64,000 nucleotides of DNA from Monodelphis domestica (GCF_027887165.1 NC_077229.1:111539520-111603519), one strand, 5' to 3'. Counted from the stretch's first letter, positions 1-12,190 are shown. The notes: generated from the letters alone by a model not told the origin. Translations and numbers: made by a program.

Positions 1-2066
1 GAATGCCTCAAACAATATGTCACCCCAGAACTTGCCATTTTCCCTTCATTTATTTTATTTCTATGATGACACTATGGCACTTAATTCATGACTTGGGAAT
101 TGTACTTCTATTCTTCCCTCTTTCTCCACAACCAATTAAAATTTTAGAGATGGAAGAGATCTTAGTGGCCTTTTAGTCTAACCAAACTCCCAAAACAAAT
201 CCCTACTGATTATCATCTAGTCTTTTTTCAAGCTAATGTACATTCATACCTTCCCCATTTTGTACTTGTGAAATTGAATTCTAGATATATTGATCCTACT
301 AAACATTTACTTTTAGCCCTGTGATGTCCATCTCCATTCTTTAATCTTTCATGTATCATTTGATCATTATTGCAGCACTCAAAGGTGTAGTTATTCTGGG
401 AAAGGTGACTTGACTTATTCAAAGAACACTAGGGGTTCTCTTATGTCTTTACTTATCTCAAGTAACAAATATGGCTAAAATAGAATTGATCTGTCCTTTA
501 CTGTCTAGTGGTGATTCCTATTTTCAGGGGTTTAAAAAAAAAAGGCCAAAAACAAAATAATTGTGGTGGTGTGCTTTCTGTCTCTCCTTGGGAGTCTTCC
601 CAGCTGCCCAAAGCAGGGGCCTTTTCTCTCTTGTAATCCTCTGCTACTACCAAGATTCCTTTTGTTTTCCTTGGCCTTTTTGCTCCAGTTTTATCTTTCT
701 TTGAGTGGTATCATTCCTGATATTCTTACAAGACCAGGCTATGTTTCTGTATTAATCATTTTTACCTTCTCTTATTTCCATTTTCTGTATGTGTTTTAAG
801 ATATAATTTATTGGTGAGGTGTCTGTGTATCTGCATCAGACAACTCTACTTGGAATTATTTCCCTTTGTGTTCAAAACTTCATTCCAGAGAGTTTTCTAT
901 CCCTTGTGGGCTGACTTTTCCTGTTTAATATAGGCTGTGAAATTCTACCTTTCATTACTTTGAAATCTGCTCTCCCAAAACCTACGGCTAGTGAGGACTT
1001 TTGCCCATTATCTCTTCCCTTGGCAAATAGTTTTTTTTATATTAGTGAAATTTGGATCCAAATAATTTTTCTGTTGATTCTTCAACCTTTTAAATGATGA
1101 AATTCTCATTAAGACAAGCCAAGTTATTAAAAGCTCAGCTTTCCAGAGAAAGGAGAGCTTCTGCAGATGTCTGTATAGTTGAGGTCATCTCCAAAACCAC
1201 TATTTTCCTGCCTTTGCTCCAAATTCATGACCTCCCCTATCTGTTTACTTTTTTGTCCGCATCATCTGTATATTCCAGACACTTCTGCTTCTGCTTCCGC
1301 TTCCATTAGATTTGATCCAAATGCTCTTTGCCCTTTAATAATGACCTAAGTTCCCTGCCTCTCTTTGTCCTTCCCTTCTCAAATCTGTTCATTATATAAC
1401 TACCTGAGTAATACTGCTAAGGACACCACTTTGGACATCAGAAAATCATTGCTTAGCAAACAAAATGCAAATTCCTACTCCAAAATTTAAGATTTCCCCA
1501 GTCTGGTTCAGGTTGTGCCCCTTCCTAAGCAATGTTCCAGCCACCTGGTTGATTCACATGCAATCTTAGAGGCTGTCTATTCCAACCAATCCCCAATAAC
1601 CTGGCTTCCAGCCTTCAGGTGAGCACCTTCAGAGAGGGAATTCACCACCTCTTGATGTCTTCTCTTTTATACTTTTGGATAACTCTGATTGTGAAGGAGT
1701 TCTTTGTTCCATTGGACCTGAATTTTCTTCTTTCTGTTGTTTCTCGTTTTTCTTCTGGGACCAGTTCTGTGTTTGGCATCCTCACAATGGAAGGCTCCCT
1801 TAATGCTCAAATTTCTCAGCACTAGTTGGGCTGGGTCTCTCATCCTCGGAGATATCAATCTTCATTGTAGTATGTTATTTGTGTATGTTTCTCCTCTTTG
1901 CCCCATTAATGAAGTGTATGCACTTCCTTAGAGCAGAGTATGTGTCCTGTCTGTTATTGGATAGCCAGCACTGGTCTTTGCATAATAAGAGGTATTTAAT
2001 AAAGTTTTTGCTCAGTGAAGGAGAGCCCTTCCAGTCTTATCTCTCCTCTCTTCTCTTTCCTTGCAG
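1..2066 (+). other. SLC45A4: Last intron of SLC45A4 (3' part)
   Basis: This stretch precedes the last SLC45A4 exon and ends in a pyrimidine-rich tract and CAG acceptor (2061-2066). I see no reading frame resembling an SLC45 exon in it. About 1440-1560 resembles an L2 3' part, and 1590-1860 resembles an old CR1-group repeat; both are weak matches from memory. The short open frames here have no recognisable domain and lie in low-complexity T-rich DNA. Confidence 0.8.
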
Positions 2067-2426
2067 TATGTGCAGCATAGCCCTGGAAATTCAAGGCGTG
2101 GATTTGGCATCGACTGTGCAATCCTTTCCTGCCAGGTTTATATTTCCCAAATCCTTGTAGCCTCTGCACTAGGTGGAGTGGTGGATGCAGTAGGGACAGT
2201 CCGTGTTATTCCAATGGTGGCATCCGTGGGATCATTCTTGGGATTCTTGTCAGCAACGTTCCTGGTAATTTATCCTGATGTCTGTGAAGAGTCCAAGGAA
2301 GAGCAAAAGGGACTGTCTTCTCAGCAGACAGTTCAGAGTGGCAACACTGAGGAGAAACCCACTGTTTTAAAGCTCACTCGGAAAGAGGAATCCCACGTCA
2401 CAGTAGAGAGCGAGTCAGTCATCTGA
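2067..2426 (+). CDS. SLC45A4: SLC45A4, last coding exon (C-terminal 119 residues)
   Basis: This exon encodes the end of a solute carrier family 45 member, a 12-helix major-facilitator transporter. SLC45 proteins were described as proton-coupled sugar transporters; SLC45A4 has more recently been linked to GABA or polyamine transport. The exon opens right after a CAG acceptor with YVQHSPGNS and reads in frame to TGA at 2424-2426. Two hydrophobic stretches are visible: about residues 14-38 (CAILSCQVYISQILVASALG) and 47-70 (VIPMVASVGSFLGFL...), consistent with the last two membrane helices. A charged cytosolic tail of about 50 residues follows (EESKEEQKG, KPTVLKLTRKEE) and ends in ESVI. The SLC45A4 assignment rests on the recalled human C terminus (GGVVDAVG.VRVIPMVASVGSFLGFL, KPTVLKL) and on DENND3 being the convergent neighbour. 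Earlier exons lie outside the window. Confidence 0.95.
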   Translation, partial: YVQHSPGNSRRGFGIDCAILSCQVYISQILVASALGGVVDAVGTVRVIPMVASVGSFLGFLSATFLVIYPDVCEESKEEQKGLSSQQTVQSGNTEEKPTVLKLTRKEESHVTVESESVI

Positions 2427-5400
2427 ATCTGCCTTTCTTATTGACATACATTCCGAGCAGGAACTGGGGCCTGAGTGTGGAGATGGTCTTAAAGGGGAGG
2501 GGGGGAGAGAAGTTTCTGAACATTCTATAATTGCTATTGCCTAAATTATGGCATAAATAAGATTTCATGCAAAAATGCACTCAAATTCATTAGTCTTTTA
2601 GGTTAAGTTTGAACCAGTAAGCAAATGCATAAAACTGATTGCTTTCTCCACAATTTAAAACAAAACAACAAAAACAGGGGGAGAAAAAAAACCAGAAAAA
2701 CAACCCCATGTCACTTATGAACACTTTTTTAAAAAATTAAGAATAAGACTTTTTGATTCCAACTATAACTCAGAACTTGCAGGTTTATTGTTCTGCATGT
2801 TTTTAACATGTTGCTGTATAGACAATAAGCAATTTAGAAAAAATTAAGATATATTTTGCCTTTTTTAGATTGTAATTTCAAACAGAAAGCTATTTTGACA
2901 ACTTTTATGAAATCTCATCTGAGTCCCTCAGATAATGCTAGTTTAACTTGAATAGACACTTTTATCAGAATTTTTTTCCACAAACAACTATCAATCTGAC
3001 TGCTATAGTTATTTGGATGTTTGGTCAAATTTCACCGTATTTTGTTGGTGCAGCTATTATGCATATTTTTCTTTGCAATCAATTTAGAAAAAAACAAGAC
3101 ACAAGTGTCATTTTCTTAAAAAAAAAATAGCAATGGACATTTCCCTCAAGACTGACTGATCTAGGCCCAGGGGATTGGGGTAGGGGGGGTGGGAGATGGG
3201 ATTGGGGACATACCAAAGGTGGGAGGAGCAGCCCAGGTGATCTAATGTTTGAAATGCCCACTGGACAAGGACAGTTTGTTTTTAATGCATCATCGGAACA
3301 TGCTGTGATATGACATTAAGAGAAGACCCTTTATTTGAACTGGTGAATGTGCTGCAGTGTGTTTGTGTGTCTGTGTCTGGGTGTATGGGCTTGTGTGTTT
3401 GTTGTGAGGGATTTGTTGTTTGATGCTAATCATCTCTGAAGCAACCATGAAGGGGTAGAAGGTGTTCTCCTATAATAGCCAGCTTCCCAGAATGTGTGAC
3501 AGCCCTCTGGGGAAGGGAGGGTGGGGATTTTTATTTTTTTTTAATTGCACTTTTTATCATCTTGAACCTTTTGTTGGGGAAATCATGCGAGCTGAGTTGA
3601 AGGCCTACCACCACTACAACAGCATGAAGGCCTTCTGATTTGCGTGGAATTGTCTTGTGATAACAGAATCCATGTCTAAGGAGACCTTGGGCCTTTACAG
3701 AAAAAAAAAAAGAAATGGAGCATGTGCCCTGCCTGCTGCTGAGTGGGCAGGCAACTACATCTGCTGTAGCCCCTGGGCCTCTACTGACCTCTCAGCTGCA
3801 GAACCTTGAAATTGGGACTTTCTAAGGCAACCAGATGGGTTTTTTTTGTTGTTTTGTTGTTCTTTTTTCCCCTCCAGAACAAAAGGAAAGACTGCTCTGT
3901 TTTCTATGTTTAAGAGAACCTTTAGTATTTACAGTTTTCATATACAAGCAAAACTCAAGAGTGGGAGTAAAGTAGAAAATGCAGCTGCTATTTGGAAACT
4001 TCTCTCCAACCACAGTTTCTCTGTCAACACAGAAGCTCCTGCTCTTTCTTGTTAGAGGTGGCCATGATGAGCAAGCATATGGATTTCAGGGAAGAGAGCC
4101 GGGGAGCCTGCTGCAGATTAAACTGATCAATTGAGACAATTGTGGTACTGCTGCCTCAAAGTGGTTGTTTTTAAAATAAAGTACTTTAAAATGCATGTGA
4201 ATCATGCTGCAATATGATCATTCAAAAGCAAATATATATTTCAAGAAAAAACTAAGAAGTTTTTAAAATCAATTACTTGAATTTTCAGTGTATATAAGAG
4301 AATGAATATGTTTTAATGTACTGATCTAATCTACATTCTTGCCAGTGTCTGTAAAAGTTGCTGATGGGAATGTTTCTTTTGTTTGTTTTGTTCCTAATAG
4401 CTTTCTCAGTCTTATGTTCATTTAAGTTAGACTCCCACCAGAAACACGAATGTGCTGTGTTAAATTGCTGGAATTTCCTAACTCACAAAGACACCAAATT
4501 GCACAGGACTTTTTCAAAGTCTCAAATGTTGCTTGACTGTTTTCTAAACCTTTTTTTTTTTAACTTAGAACTTTATGTGTATGTGAATTTTTTGCTCGGA
4601 CAAAAAACCAACAATACTACTGAAGGCATTTACAACCTTGCTGAATACCTTGCAATTTCTTTGAAGTACCCTAGCTACCCTTTGAGGAGTAGGCTTTTCT
4701 ATCACTTTTAATTCATTGGAATAGGTGCTGTAGTCAGGGAAACCTTAGGAGTTTCTCACTAGGCTTGATTCCATAGGCAGGTTGGGATATATGACTCTCT
4801 TCATATCACTTTACAACTTGAAAATACTGTTTATCAAGATTTTTGACTCTTGGTTTGGAGGACCGGAGCATGGTCAGGTGGTTAAAGGTTTATTGATCTA
4901 CTTACAGGTGCTACCCTTCAAAAATTTTCAGAAAATGGATGAGGGAGAAATTGGAATAAGGACACAAGCAGTATGTTTATATTTTTAATATGCCTAGAGT
5001 TCTTCTTAATGAGTTAGATGGGCCTTTGCTTTCCAGAGCCCTGGTGCCTGTAGAATGTGGCATTTTGTGGGTTGTAAATATGATATTTGATGTGGTACCT
5101 TAAGGATGAACAATGTTAATTCATAAAGAGGGAGAGAGTTGGGGTATAGAAACCCTAGTTTTCAGTTTTGTTTCTTGCCAACAGGTGGGATCCACTGAGC
5201 TGTTCCCTAGAGAGGATAGTGGCCACCTGTATTTTGACCCCTGACATTCAAACCATCTTCTGGACCATGGTCTTTTAAATAAAACAAAGGCAAAAATAAA
5301 AAGAAACATGGCATATTCAAATTTTAAGGTCTTATAAAACTAACTTGCATTTTGATTAACATCTTTTTACAAAAGAATATTCATGAAAAGTTTTCTTAAT

Positions 5401-8400
5401 GTGCTTTGTGGCACTTAGTCATCGTCAATATGTTTATTTTTTTTCCTTTTTCTTTTTTTTTTTGGTAACATGGGCAGAAGGAAATTGCTGCACACTTTGG
5501 TAGAACTTTTAAGCTATAACTTTTTCAGATGTTTTGCAACCAAAGTATTTAGTACTATGTAGGTTAACTAGTTTCTACATCAGAAACAAAAGGGGAAATG
5601 CCTTGCAGTTTGAAGTCAAAAAGATTATGGTAACTGTTGAAGCTCTGCAGCTTAGCTTTCAGGGAGGCAGACACATTAACCAATATTCCTCTGATTCTCC
5701 TTCTATTCTTCCCCTTTCTCCATGCCTGGGATAGAGAGGATATGTCCCTTCACTTCAAAGGATACTGGAGAATCCTTTTGTCTCAGCCCCTCAATGGCAG
5801 TCATCACTTAAAGGTTGTACTGTTAAATCTAATAGCATGTAATCACCTTGTGTCTTAAGAGATGGGAGAAAGGAGGTTAGCATTTTTCCACAGCAGATTT
5901 GTAACTGCCTGAATGAGGATGTTGTCTTATTTTATATGTATCCTAAAATTACACTTCAGATAAAATATGTACTGTAGCAGATTTGAGCATTAGTGGTTAA
6001 TGGTAGGGGTGATTTTGCTTCCCTTAAAAATTTCTCTGTATACTATTAACTTAGAAAAAGATTTTATTTCTGTATCAGCAAATCTGATTTGACTGTTACT
6101 GTACTTTTTGAAAGGTTCAAGTAGCTTAACATAAGCCCTGTACTCTGCACTGGGTAAAACACTTGGTTTAGCCAGCATCTGGCCTAGTGTTTTATGAAGA
6201 CAAAAATATAAATGTTGACTCGCTAGGGATCCTCAGGGTTGACGACTCTGGTGGCCGAAGAACACATTGAGAGTTAAGCAGGTGCCCAGAAAAATTTATT
6301 TTAGCCAACAGAATGGGAATTTCTCTTGCCTGTTTCAATTGCTTAATTCCTTTCTGTGCATTAGAAATACTCAATTCTAAAATAAGTTAGCATTGGTCAG
6401 TTTTAGGGACTAAGACCCTTTCCTTCTCCCTGTCCTATATAGGTGAGCTTCATATAAAACTTTATAAAAATTTGTTTTAAAAAGCTAAACCTCCAGTAAT
6501 GGGAAAAGATTAAGATAAAGGGGATTGAAGTATCCATCCAAGTCATTAAGTTTAAAGTCCCCCTTTTGCTTTATCATCCTGTTTCCAAAGGGTCAATTTC
6601 AAAGTTTGTCTACCTGAAGGACTGGAATGAGTGTGATGAGCTGAGAATTCTGTTAATTTCAGTCTCTTAGTTCAAGGGGGGAGTGGGTGGTCAGCCTTCT
6701 GAATACACTCTTCAGTATTCTGTGTTGGCCTTCTCAGGTGCAATTTTATGACCAGTTCAGCCAACTGGACACTTGCTATCAGTCCGCTGATGTTAAAGAA
6801 CAAAGGAATGATGAGTAAAGAAAGGTCATTCCTGTCACTTAGTTACCCTCTGTGGCACTGCTTGAGTATCAAAGAGAAGGTGGTGGGTAATACTCTTCTA
6901 AATCATTTCACATTGCTTAAGTATCTTGGTTAACTCAAAAGAGGCAATATTATTTGATGAGGGCATTTCGCCTCGTGCCTCTTGCTTTGAGAGATGGTTA
7001 TTTGTTTATAGCAGTCTTTTAAAAGATCCACATCTTTTTTAAAAATGAAGGTTTAGGCTATTGTTAGGACCAAGTATTCCCACTAGGTCTCTCTACATCA
7101 CATTCACTGACATATAAAAAAGACCATGCTGTTTTCCCCAGGTAGACTACATAAAAATATATACAAAGAGCAGCAAAGTGAATGCTAACTTCAAATGTTT
7201 TTAGCATCTTTAGCTTGGAACATTTTCTAATGACAACTCTCTTGCCAGCCAGTCCCATTACCAAACAAGTGAAAAGAGCACCAAATGTTGCATGAGACAG
7301 ATCCCTGGAACAGTGTGTTTGTGTGTGTGAGTTTAAAAAAAATAAATATATATATATATTTGTGAAAGAAATACCAAATTATTAATTTTTGGAAGAGACT
7401 TTGCTTCTATTTTGTGTCTGTATTTGACCCACCAAACTGTTTGTTTGTAAATTAGATCTAAGGGGTCTTACCCTGAAAGTGAGCTGGCCAGAGCGTATGT
7501 TTTCCATGTTACATTGGGACAATAGTGCTTCCTTCTAAATGCAGTATTTTAGCATCATTGGGTGAAGTAGAATGTTTTTGGTGAAGCTTTCCTCCTTAAA
7601 AAGTATTGTTAAGACACCAGTAGTAATACTTGTCAGATTACTCCCCAGTACTCCCAGATGAGACAATCCAAAATCATATTTAAAAAACAAACTTTCCGTT
7701 ACCTGAATTTTCTTTATCTCTGGTATTTGCTTTTTCATATTTGCAAAAGTTAGATCTTCCTAATGCACCAGAGAGCCATCCTTGCTTCTTTGCCTGAAAG
7801 AGCCTAGATTGAATTCTTCATTTATGGCTAACAAATAGGGCTGTTAGTGTTATACCATCCTGGCATATTCAAGTTCAAGACTCATTCATGTGGCCAGAGA
7901 GAACCTGCCAGCCCGTCAAGACTGTCATTGGCTTTCTTTGTGCTGCCAAAAGTTTTCAAGTTAGATTTGAGAAGCTTCTCCAATTGATGATGGATTTTTG
8001 CTTCATTTTTGTCCTCCCCAGGGCCAAGGGCCCATCACCCTTCTCAAGGAGCTATCTGGTCCCACTAATGTTTTCAGTTCTTTATGTAACATGGAAATGG
8101 GTGTTCTCCTGGGAGCTTGTTTAAATGCCTCATGTCCATGGAAAAGCTGCATATAGGCATCTCATAACAGAAATATTTAGTTCCGTTGTGAACTGGTGGT
8201 AATGACAACTACTTTTTATCAACTTATTAAGTTGGGGCACTATACTAGCTCTTGCTGAGTTTAGCAATGTTATATGTGTGTGTTAAACACATAATGTTGT
8301 TAAGTTTTATGAGGAAAAAGGGATTAAAGCAAAGTAATGTCATGGATGACAAATTTTTTTTGAGTGCATCATTGGCACAATGTTGCATTTATTTCTATGC

Positions 8401-8605
8401 TGTTGAGCTTTGGGGGGATTTATTTTTTAAGGTAAAAGATTTGTTGCATGACTGACTGTTTTTACTGTTCTGCACTTTCTGTTCTGTTTGTATAATCTAC
8501 TTTCATTTATGAGTGGGGGGGTGGATTTAGACATACACTCCACATATGTGTCCCAGTCCGTTATTCTACAGTTGAATCTTAATAAACATTTCAGTAAGTT
8601 AATGA
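2427..8605 (+). other. SLC45A4: SLC45A4 3' UTR, about 6.2 kb
   Basis: From the stop codon to the strong poly(A) site at 8581-8586 I recognise no SINE, LINE or LTR. That contrasts with the repeat-dense DNA beginning about 9.49 kb and fits a selected, transcribed 3' UTR. A UTR of several kilobases matches the long human SLC45A4 messenger. Earlier AATAAA hexamers at 4175-4180 and 5278-5283 could give shorter isoforms. A G-rich run at 3170-3207 and GT-rich stretches (3350-3410, 7310-7330) are the main compositional features. Confidence 0.8.
3170..3207 (+). promoter_or_regulatory. G-run cluster in the SLC45A4 3' UTR (possible G-quadruplex)
   Basis: Six runs of three to seven G lie within 38 bases, separated by one to four bases (pattern GGGGATTGGGGTAGGGGGGG, then GGG, GGG, GGGG). 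This meets the usual G3+N1-7 rule for a quadruplex on the sense strand, so it would be present in the messenger. Function is inferred from composition only. Confidence 0.5.
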
Positions 8606-8620
8606 GCTGGGTGTGTGTCC
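8581..8620 (+). terminator. SLC45A4: Poly(A) signal ending the SLC45A4 transcript
   Basis: AATAAA at 8581-8586 is followed 22 bases later by a GT-rich element (GGGTGTGTGTCC, 8609-8620), the standard cleavage arrangement. Cleavage would fall near 8600-8608. Recognisable interspersed repeats resume within a few hundred bases. Confidence 0.75.
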
Positions 8621-9488
8621 TTTCCATCTTCATAAGTAAAATAAGAATACAAGTTGGGTGGGGCTCTGACCTTTAAAAGTGAAGCATTTCCCCATTGCTT
8701 CCAGCTTTCTCCCTGGCTCCCCATATAGCCCTTCTTTTCCTGCCTGTACCCCTATCTTCTGATGCGATCACCAAACTTCCAAGTTAGATGCTATGGGCTC
8801 TAAAAAGGCTTTCCTGACTAAAATACTCCCCTCCCACCGAAACCAAAATGGTTTCCTCTTGACCATCAAGTTGGACACAAGTACCTCTTGGATTCCAGTC
8901 CTTCCTCTTTTTTCTGTATGACTGACAAATCACTTCACCTTGATGGTCCTTCTCATCTAAAATGAGAGGTTCTGATTGGAATAAAATTTAGGTTTCTTAA
9001 TGTAGGGTCTAGGAGCTTTATGTATTTCAATATAATTAGTTTCCTTTGTAATTCTATTCAATATCTTGTATGCATTTAAAGACCTACTGATTGCCAAAAG
9101 TGACATGAATTTAATGCTGACTAAAATCCCAGTCCCCAATTTTATCTTCCAGTACCTAAAAACCCAGACAGTTGACCAAAAACTGAATCTTTGACCAGAG
9201 ATGGGTCAAGGACACCTAGAGGCTGGGTCACTTTAACCCTAGACCCATAAAGCTCAGAGGAGGAGATAGTGATTTGGCCAAACGATACAGCAGACTCTTC
9301 CCTATCCCTTAAAGAACACAGCACTGAGTACCCAGAAAAAGCAGTGCCAGCACCCAAGATGATACAGATCAAAGAAGCAAACAAGGTTTCTAGACATTTC
9401 CTGAATTGGAGTTTAGCTTCAAGCCCATATTCCCTGTATGGCTTCATCAGAATAGACTTGGGCTAAACTTATCTCCCCCAAAATACCT
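8609..9488. other. Intergenic spacer start, mostly unclassified
   Basis: About 8885-8985 looks like the 3' half of a MIR-type SINE on the plus strand (CACTTCACCTTGATGG... AAAATGAGAGG). I recognise no gene or repeat in the rest. Short open frames at 9142-9600 on both strands have no known motif. Confidence 0.4.
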
Positions 9489-9708
9489 ACCATTATTGTT
9501 GCATCATTTCTGTTGTGTCCAAATCTTCATGCCCCCGTTGGGGTTTTCTTGGAAGATACTGGAGTGCTTTACCCATTTCCTTCTCCAGTTCATTTTATAG
9601 ATGAGGACTCAAGGCAACTAGGGTTGAGCAATTTGCCCAGAATCATACAATTAAGAAATGTCTGAGGCCCTGTACTCTTCTATCCACTGTGCCACCTAGC
9701 TCTTCCCA
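9489..9708 (-). mobile_element. tRNA-headed SINE with RTE/BovB-type tail (MAR1-like)
   Basis: Read on the minus strand it begins with a tRNA-like head (AGCTAGGTGGCACAGTGGAT), has a core ending in an ACTGAG-like segment, and ends in the RTE-type tail (GATGAAGATTTGGACACAAC). The same family recurs at 20311, 38505, 42580, 57195 and 59520. This family is typical of marsupials. Confidence 0.8.
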
Positions 9709-9904
9709 TTTATATATATATAAAATGCACATATCTAAATATATTTGTGTGGCATTATATAGTATACACAAATGTGATGATTATATATGAAATGTTTATA
9801 GATGTGTATGCCATAATCTAATCTCAAATATATTGATATATTTACATAAATATATACAAGTGCATTTATATTCATGTATGTTTACATGAATGATATCATT
9901 CAAA

Positions 9905-10112
9905 TGCTATAGCTAGCATTTACATAGCACTCAAGGTTTGCAAGCTCTTATGACTCTCCCAAGAATCTTGGGAGCGCTCTAATTCCCATTTTTACTCAGT
10001 TGAGGAGACTGACTCAGATAGAAGTTGAGCAACTTGCCTAGAATTGCACAACTACTAAGTGCCTGAGGTGAAGAACTCAGGTTTTCCTGTCTCCAATGCC
10101 TGCATTGAAGGT
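9905..10112 (-). mobile_element. MIR-like SINE
   Basis: The antisense of the MIR core and tail is visible: TTTACATAGCACTCAAGG, then TTGAGGAGACTGACTCAG, then TTGCCTAGAATTGCACAA. Confidence 0.65.
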
Positions 10113-10129
10113 GAACATGCTACATGGAC

Positions 10130-10290
10130 AGCAAAATGCCATAGTGGAAAGTGTTAGACTTGGAATCAGGAAGACATGTTCAAATCCTGCTTCTGACATT
10201 TAATTACCTTTATGATTCTGGGCAAGTCATTTATCCTGAGCCTCAGTCTGCCCATCTATAAAATGAGGGGTCCCTTCCAACTGGCTAAAT
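10130..10290 (+). mobile_element. MIR-like SINE
   Basis: Sense-strand MIR landmarks are present: GACTTGGAATCAGGAAGAC, TTCAAATCCTGC, GGGCAAGTCATTTA and a CATCTATAAAATGAGG box. Confidence 0.7.
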
Positions 10291-10309
10291 ATAGGCTCCC
10301 TTGTTCTTG

Positions 10310-10450
10310 TGTGATAGTCTTTTCCCACCTTGGGAAAACTTCAAGTCTTAGGAAGTTTCTCCTTAGATCAATTTAAATCTTTCCCCCTGTACCTTCATCC
10401 TTTTCCATCTAGTTCTGCCCTCTGGGTCCAAGCAGAACAAGGTTAATTCT
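10310..10450 (+). mobile_element. Ancient CR1-group repeat fragment (tentative)
   Basis: The segment TTCTGCCCTCTGGGTCCAAG followed by CAGAACAAGG is a motif I associate with an old, widely dispersed CR1-like repeat. I cannot name the subfamily. Confidence 0.35.
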
Positions 10451-10454
10451 TCAT

Positions 10455-10653
10455 CTATTTAGTCAAGAAGCATTTATAAGTACCTGCTGTGTTGGGCACC
10501 TTGCTAAGTCCTAGAGTTACAAAAAAGGCAAAAACAACTCCCTATTCTCAAGAAGTGTACAGTCTAATGGGGAGGGTAGTATGTAAATAATCAGGAAATG
10601 TGGGGTATGTATGTGTTTATAGAGATGTGTGTGTTTATTAAATAAATAAATAA

Positions 10654-10738
<85 letters not shown>

Positions 10739-10971
10739 CAGTGGTTGAAATAATCTGAAAGAGGAAGGGATCAGAGATGTCTATGGGACCTCCAATTTGA
10801 GATGACCAATAGGCAGTTGTGGTTGTATGACTACTGCTCAGGGGAGAGCCTAGAACTGGACAGAGATCTAGAAATCATCTGTGGAGACGTGACAATGAAA
10901 CCAAGGGAGCAGATAAAATAACTCAGTGCTGCAAAGAAGGCATGAAAAAAAGATTGAGAAAAGACCATTAG
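10455..10971 (-). mobile_element. L2/CR1-type LINE, antisense, upper half
   Basis: The plus strand shows the reverse of an L2 3' end (ATAAGTACCTGCTGTGTTGG, CTCAAGAAGTGTACAGTCTA) and then reverse L2 ORF2 signals such as GAGAAAAGACCATTAG. A microsatellite has expanded inside it. At 10971 it is cut by the L1 that follows and resumes at 12047. Confidence 0.6.
10639..10735. repeat. Compound microsatellite (AAAT)n-(AT)n-(GA)n
   Basis: About 18 bases of AAAT units pass into about 45 bases of TA units broken by one TG, then about 40 bases of pure GA units. Confidence 0.95.
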
Positions 10972-12046
10972 CATCCCCCCATTGAAAGATGGGCAAAAAA
11001 TACAGTTTTTAGATGAAGACATCAAAGCCACATATAGGAATAGGGAGAAAAAATGCTCCAAATCAATCCTAATTGGAGAAATGCAAACCAAAAGCAATTC
11101 TAAGATATCTCACATCCATCAGACCGGCTAAATGGCAAAAGCAAAAAATGATAAATGTTGGAGGGAATGTGGAAAAATGGGAACACTAATACATTGTTGG
11201 TGGTGCTGTGAACTGATCCAACCATTTTGGAGAGCATTTTGGAATTATAATCCATTTTTTAAATTATATAGTAATGCTGGATCTGCTCCCAAGAAGGTCA
11301 GGGGGGTTGAGGGGGAGAAAAGAACCTCTATTTTCCAAAACATTTATAGCAGTTCTCTTTGTGGTGGCAAAGAACAGGAAATTGAGGATATGCCCAAGTT
11401 GTGGTATATGATTGTGATGGAATACTATTGCACCATAAAAAAACAATGTTAATTTTTTTTTTTACCTTGGGAAGAATGATATAGGATAATGGACAGTGAA
11501 ATAAGTAGAACCAAGAGAACAGTTTATAGATTTAATACTTGAAGAATAAATTGTGAAAGTTACTGCCAGAGACTGTAAAGATTAAAATTTAGGGGAGATG
11601 GGGAGATTGAGGCAGGTAGAAATTAGTTTCTCTCTGCAAGGAGTATTATATTTTTTTGGAGGTTTATTAAAGGTTAAAGATTAAAGAATATACAAGTAAG
11701 AAACATGTGCCTAGGCCAGAGGCCTAGACAAAATAACCTCACATCACCCAAGAGACCGCCAGCTCCAAAACGGAAGTCCAAAAAAAACCAAGAGAGAAAG
11801 CGACAAAAGCCTTTGAATCAGCTTAAATACCTTCTCATCTCAGCCCAGGTGAGATTACAAGGCATTCTGGGGAAGTGGAGCAAAGGCTTGTGGGGATTGT
11901 AGTCCTGTATTCGAGTCTATTTTTTACAAGACTGAACTGAAAAATGGAAACATGAAAGACATAATTTCTATATCTGTCTTCTACGATGCATGGAAGGGAA
12001 GGAGGGACTGAGACACTTGTAAATGAGTTCCATTAATTTAAAAAAA
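10972..12046 (+). mobile_element. 5'-truncated L1 LINE inserted in the L2
   Basis: ORF2 C-terminal sequence is readable at 11132-11452: KCWRECGKMGTLIHCWWCC, LIQPFWRAFWNY and later LWYMIVMEYYC, matching the same region of the L1 at 27232-29925. It ends in A-rich DNA (12040-12049). Flanking copies AAAAGACCATTAG (10959-10971) and AAAAGGCCATTAG (12047-12059) differ by one base and look like a 13-bp target-site duplication. A solo LTR sits in its 3' part. The ORF2 end is frame-broken and only a fragment of ORF2 is present. Confidence 0.8.
11574..11928 (-). mobile_element. Solo LTR (ERV1-like fossil)
   Basis: It is a 355-bp unit beginning TG and ending CA, flanked by AGAC at 11570-11573 and 11929-11932. 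Read on the minus strand it has a TATTTAAG box, an AATAAA hexamer and a terminal AATTTTAATCTTTACA, which recurs in the LTR at 45655-45903. Two LTRs of an element recombined to leave one, inside the 3' end of the L1. Confidence 0.75.
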
Positions 12047-12190
12047 AAAGGCCATTAGATTTGGCAATTTAAAAAACTTTTCACTTGAGCAGTTTTGCTT
12101 GAGAAATAAGGATTTAGAAGAGAGGGAGAAAGAAAGTAGATTCAGCTACCCTAAAGATTTATCCTTTAATTTTCAGACATCTAGTCAGGC
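12047..12190 (-). mobile_element. L2-type LINE, antisense, continuation after the L1
   Basis: GGCCATTAGATTTGGCAATT continues the antisense L2 reading interrupted at 10971. The following 100 bases are a poorer match. Confidence 0.55.

Noticed and set aside
11132-11452. 106-codon frame with CWRECGK and HCWWCC as a possible zinc-binding host protein
   Set aside because: It is the L1 ORF2 C-terminal region, matching the L1 at 27232-29925.
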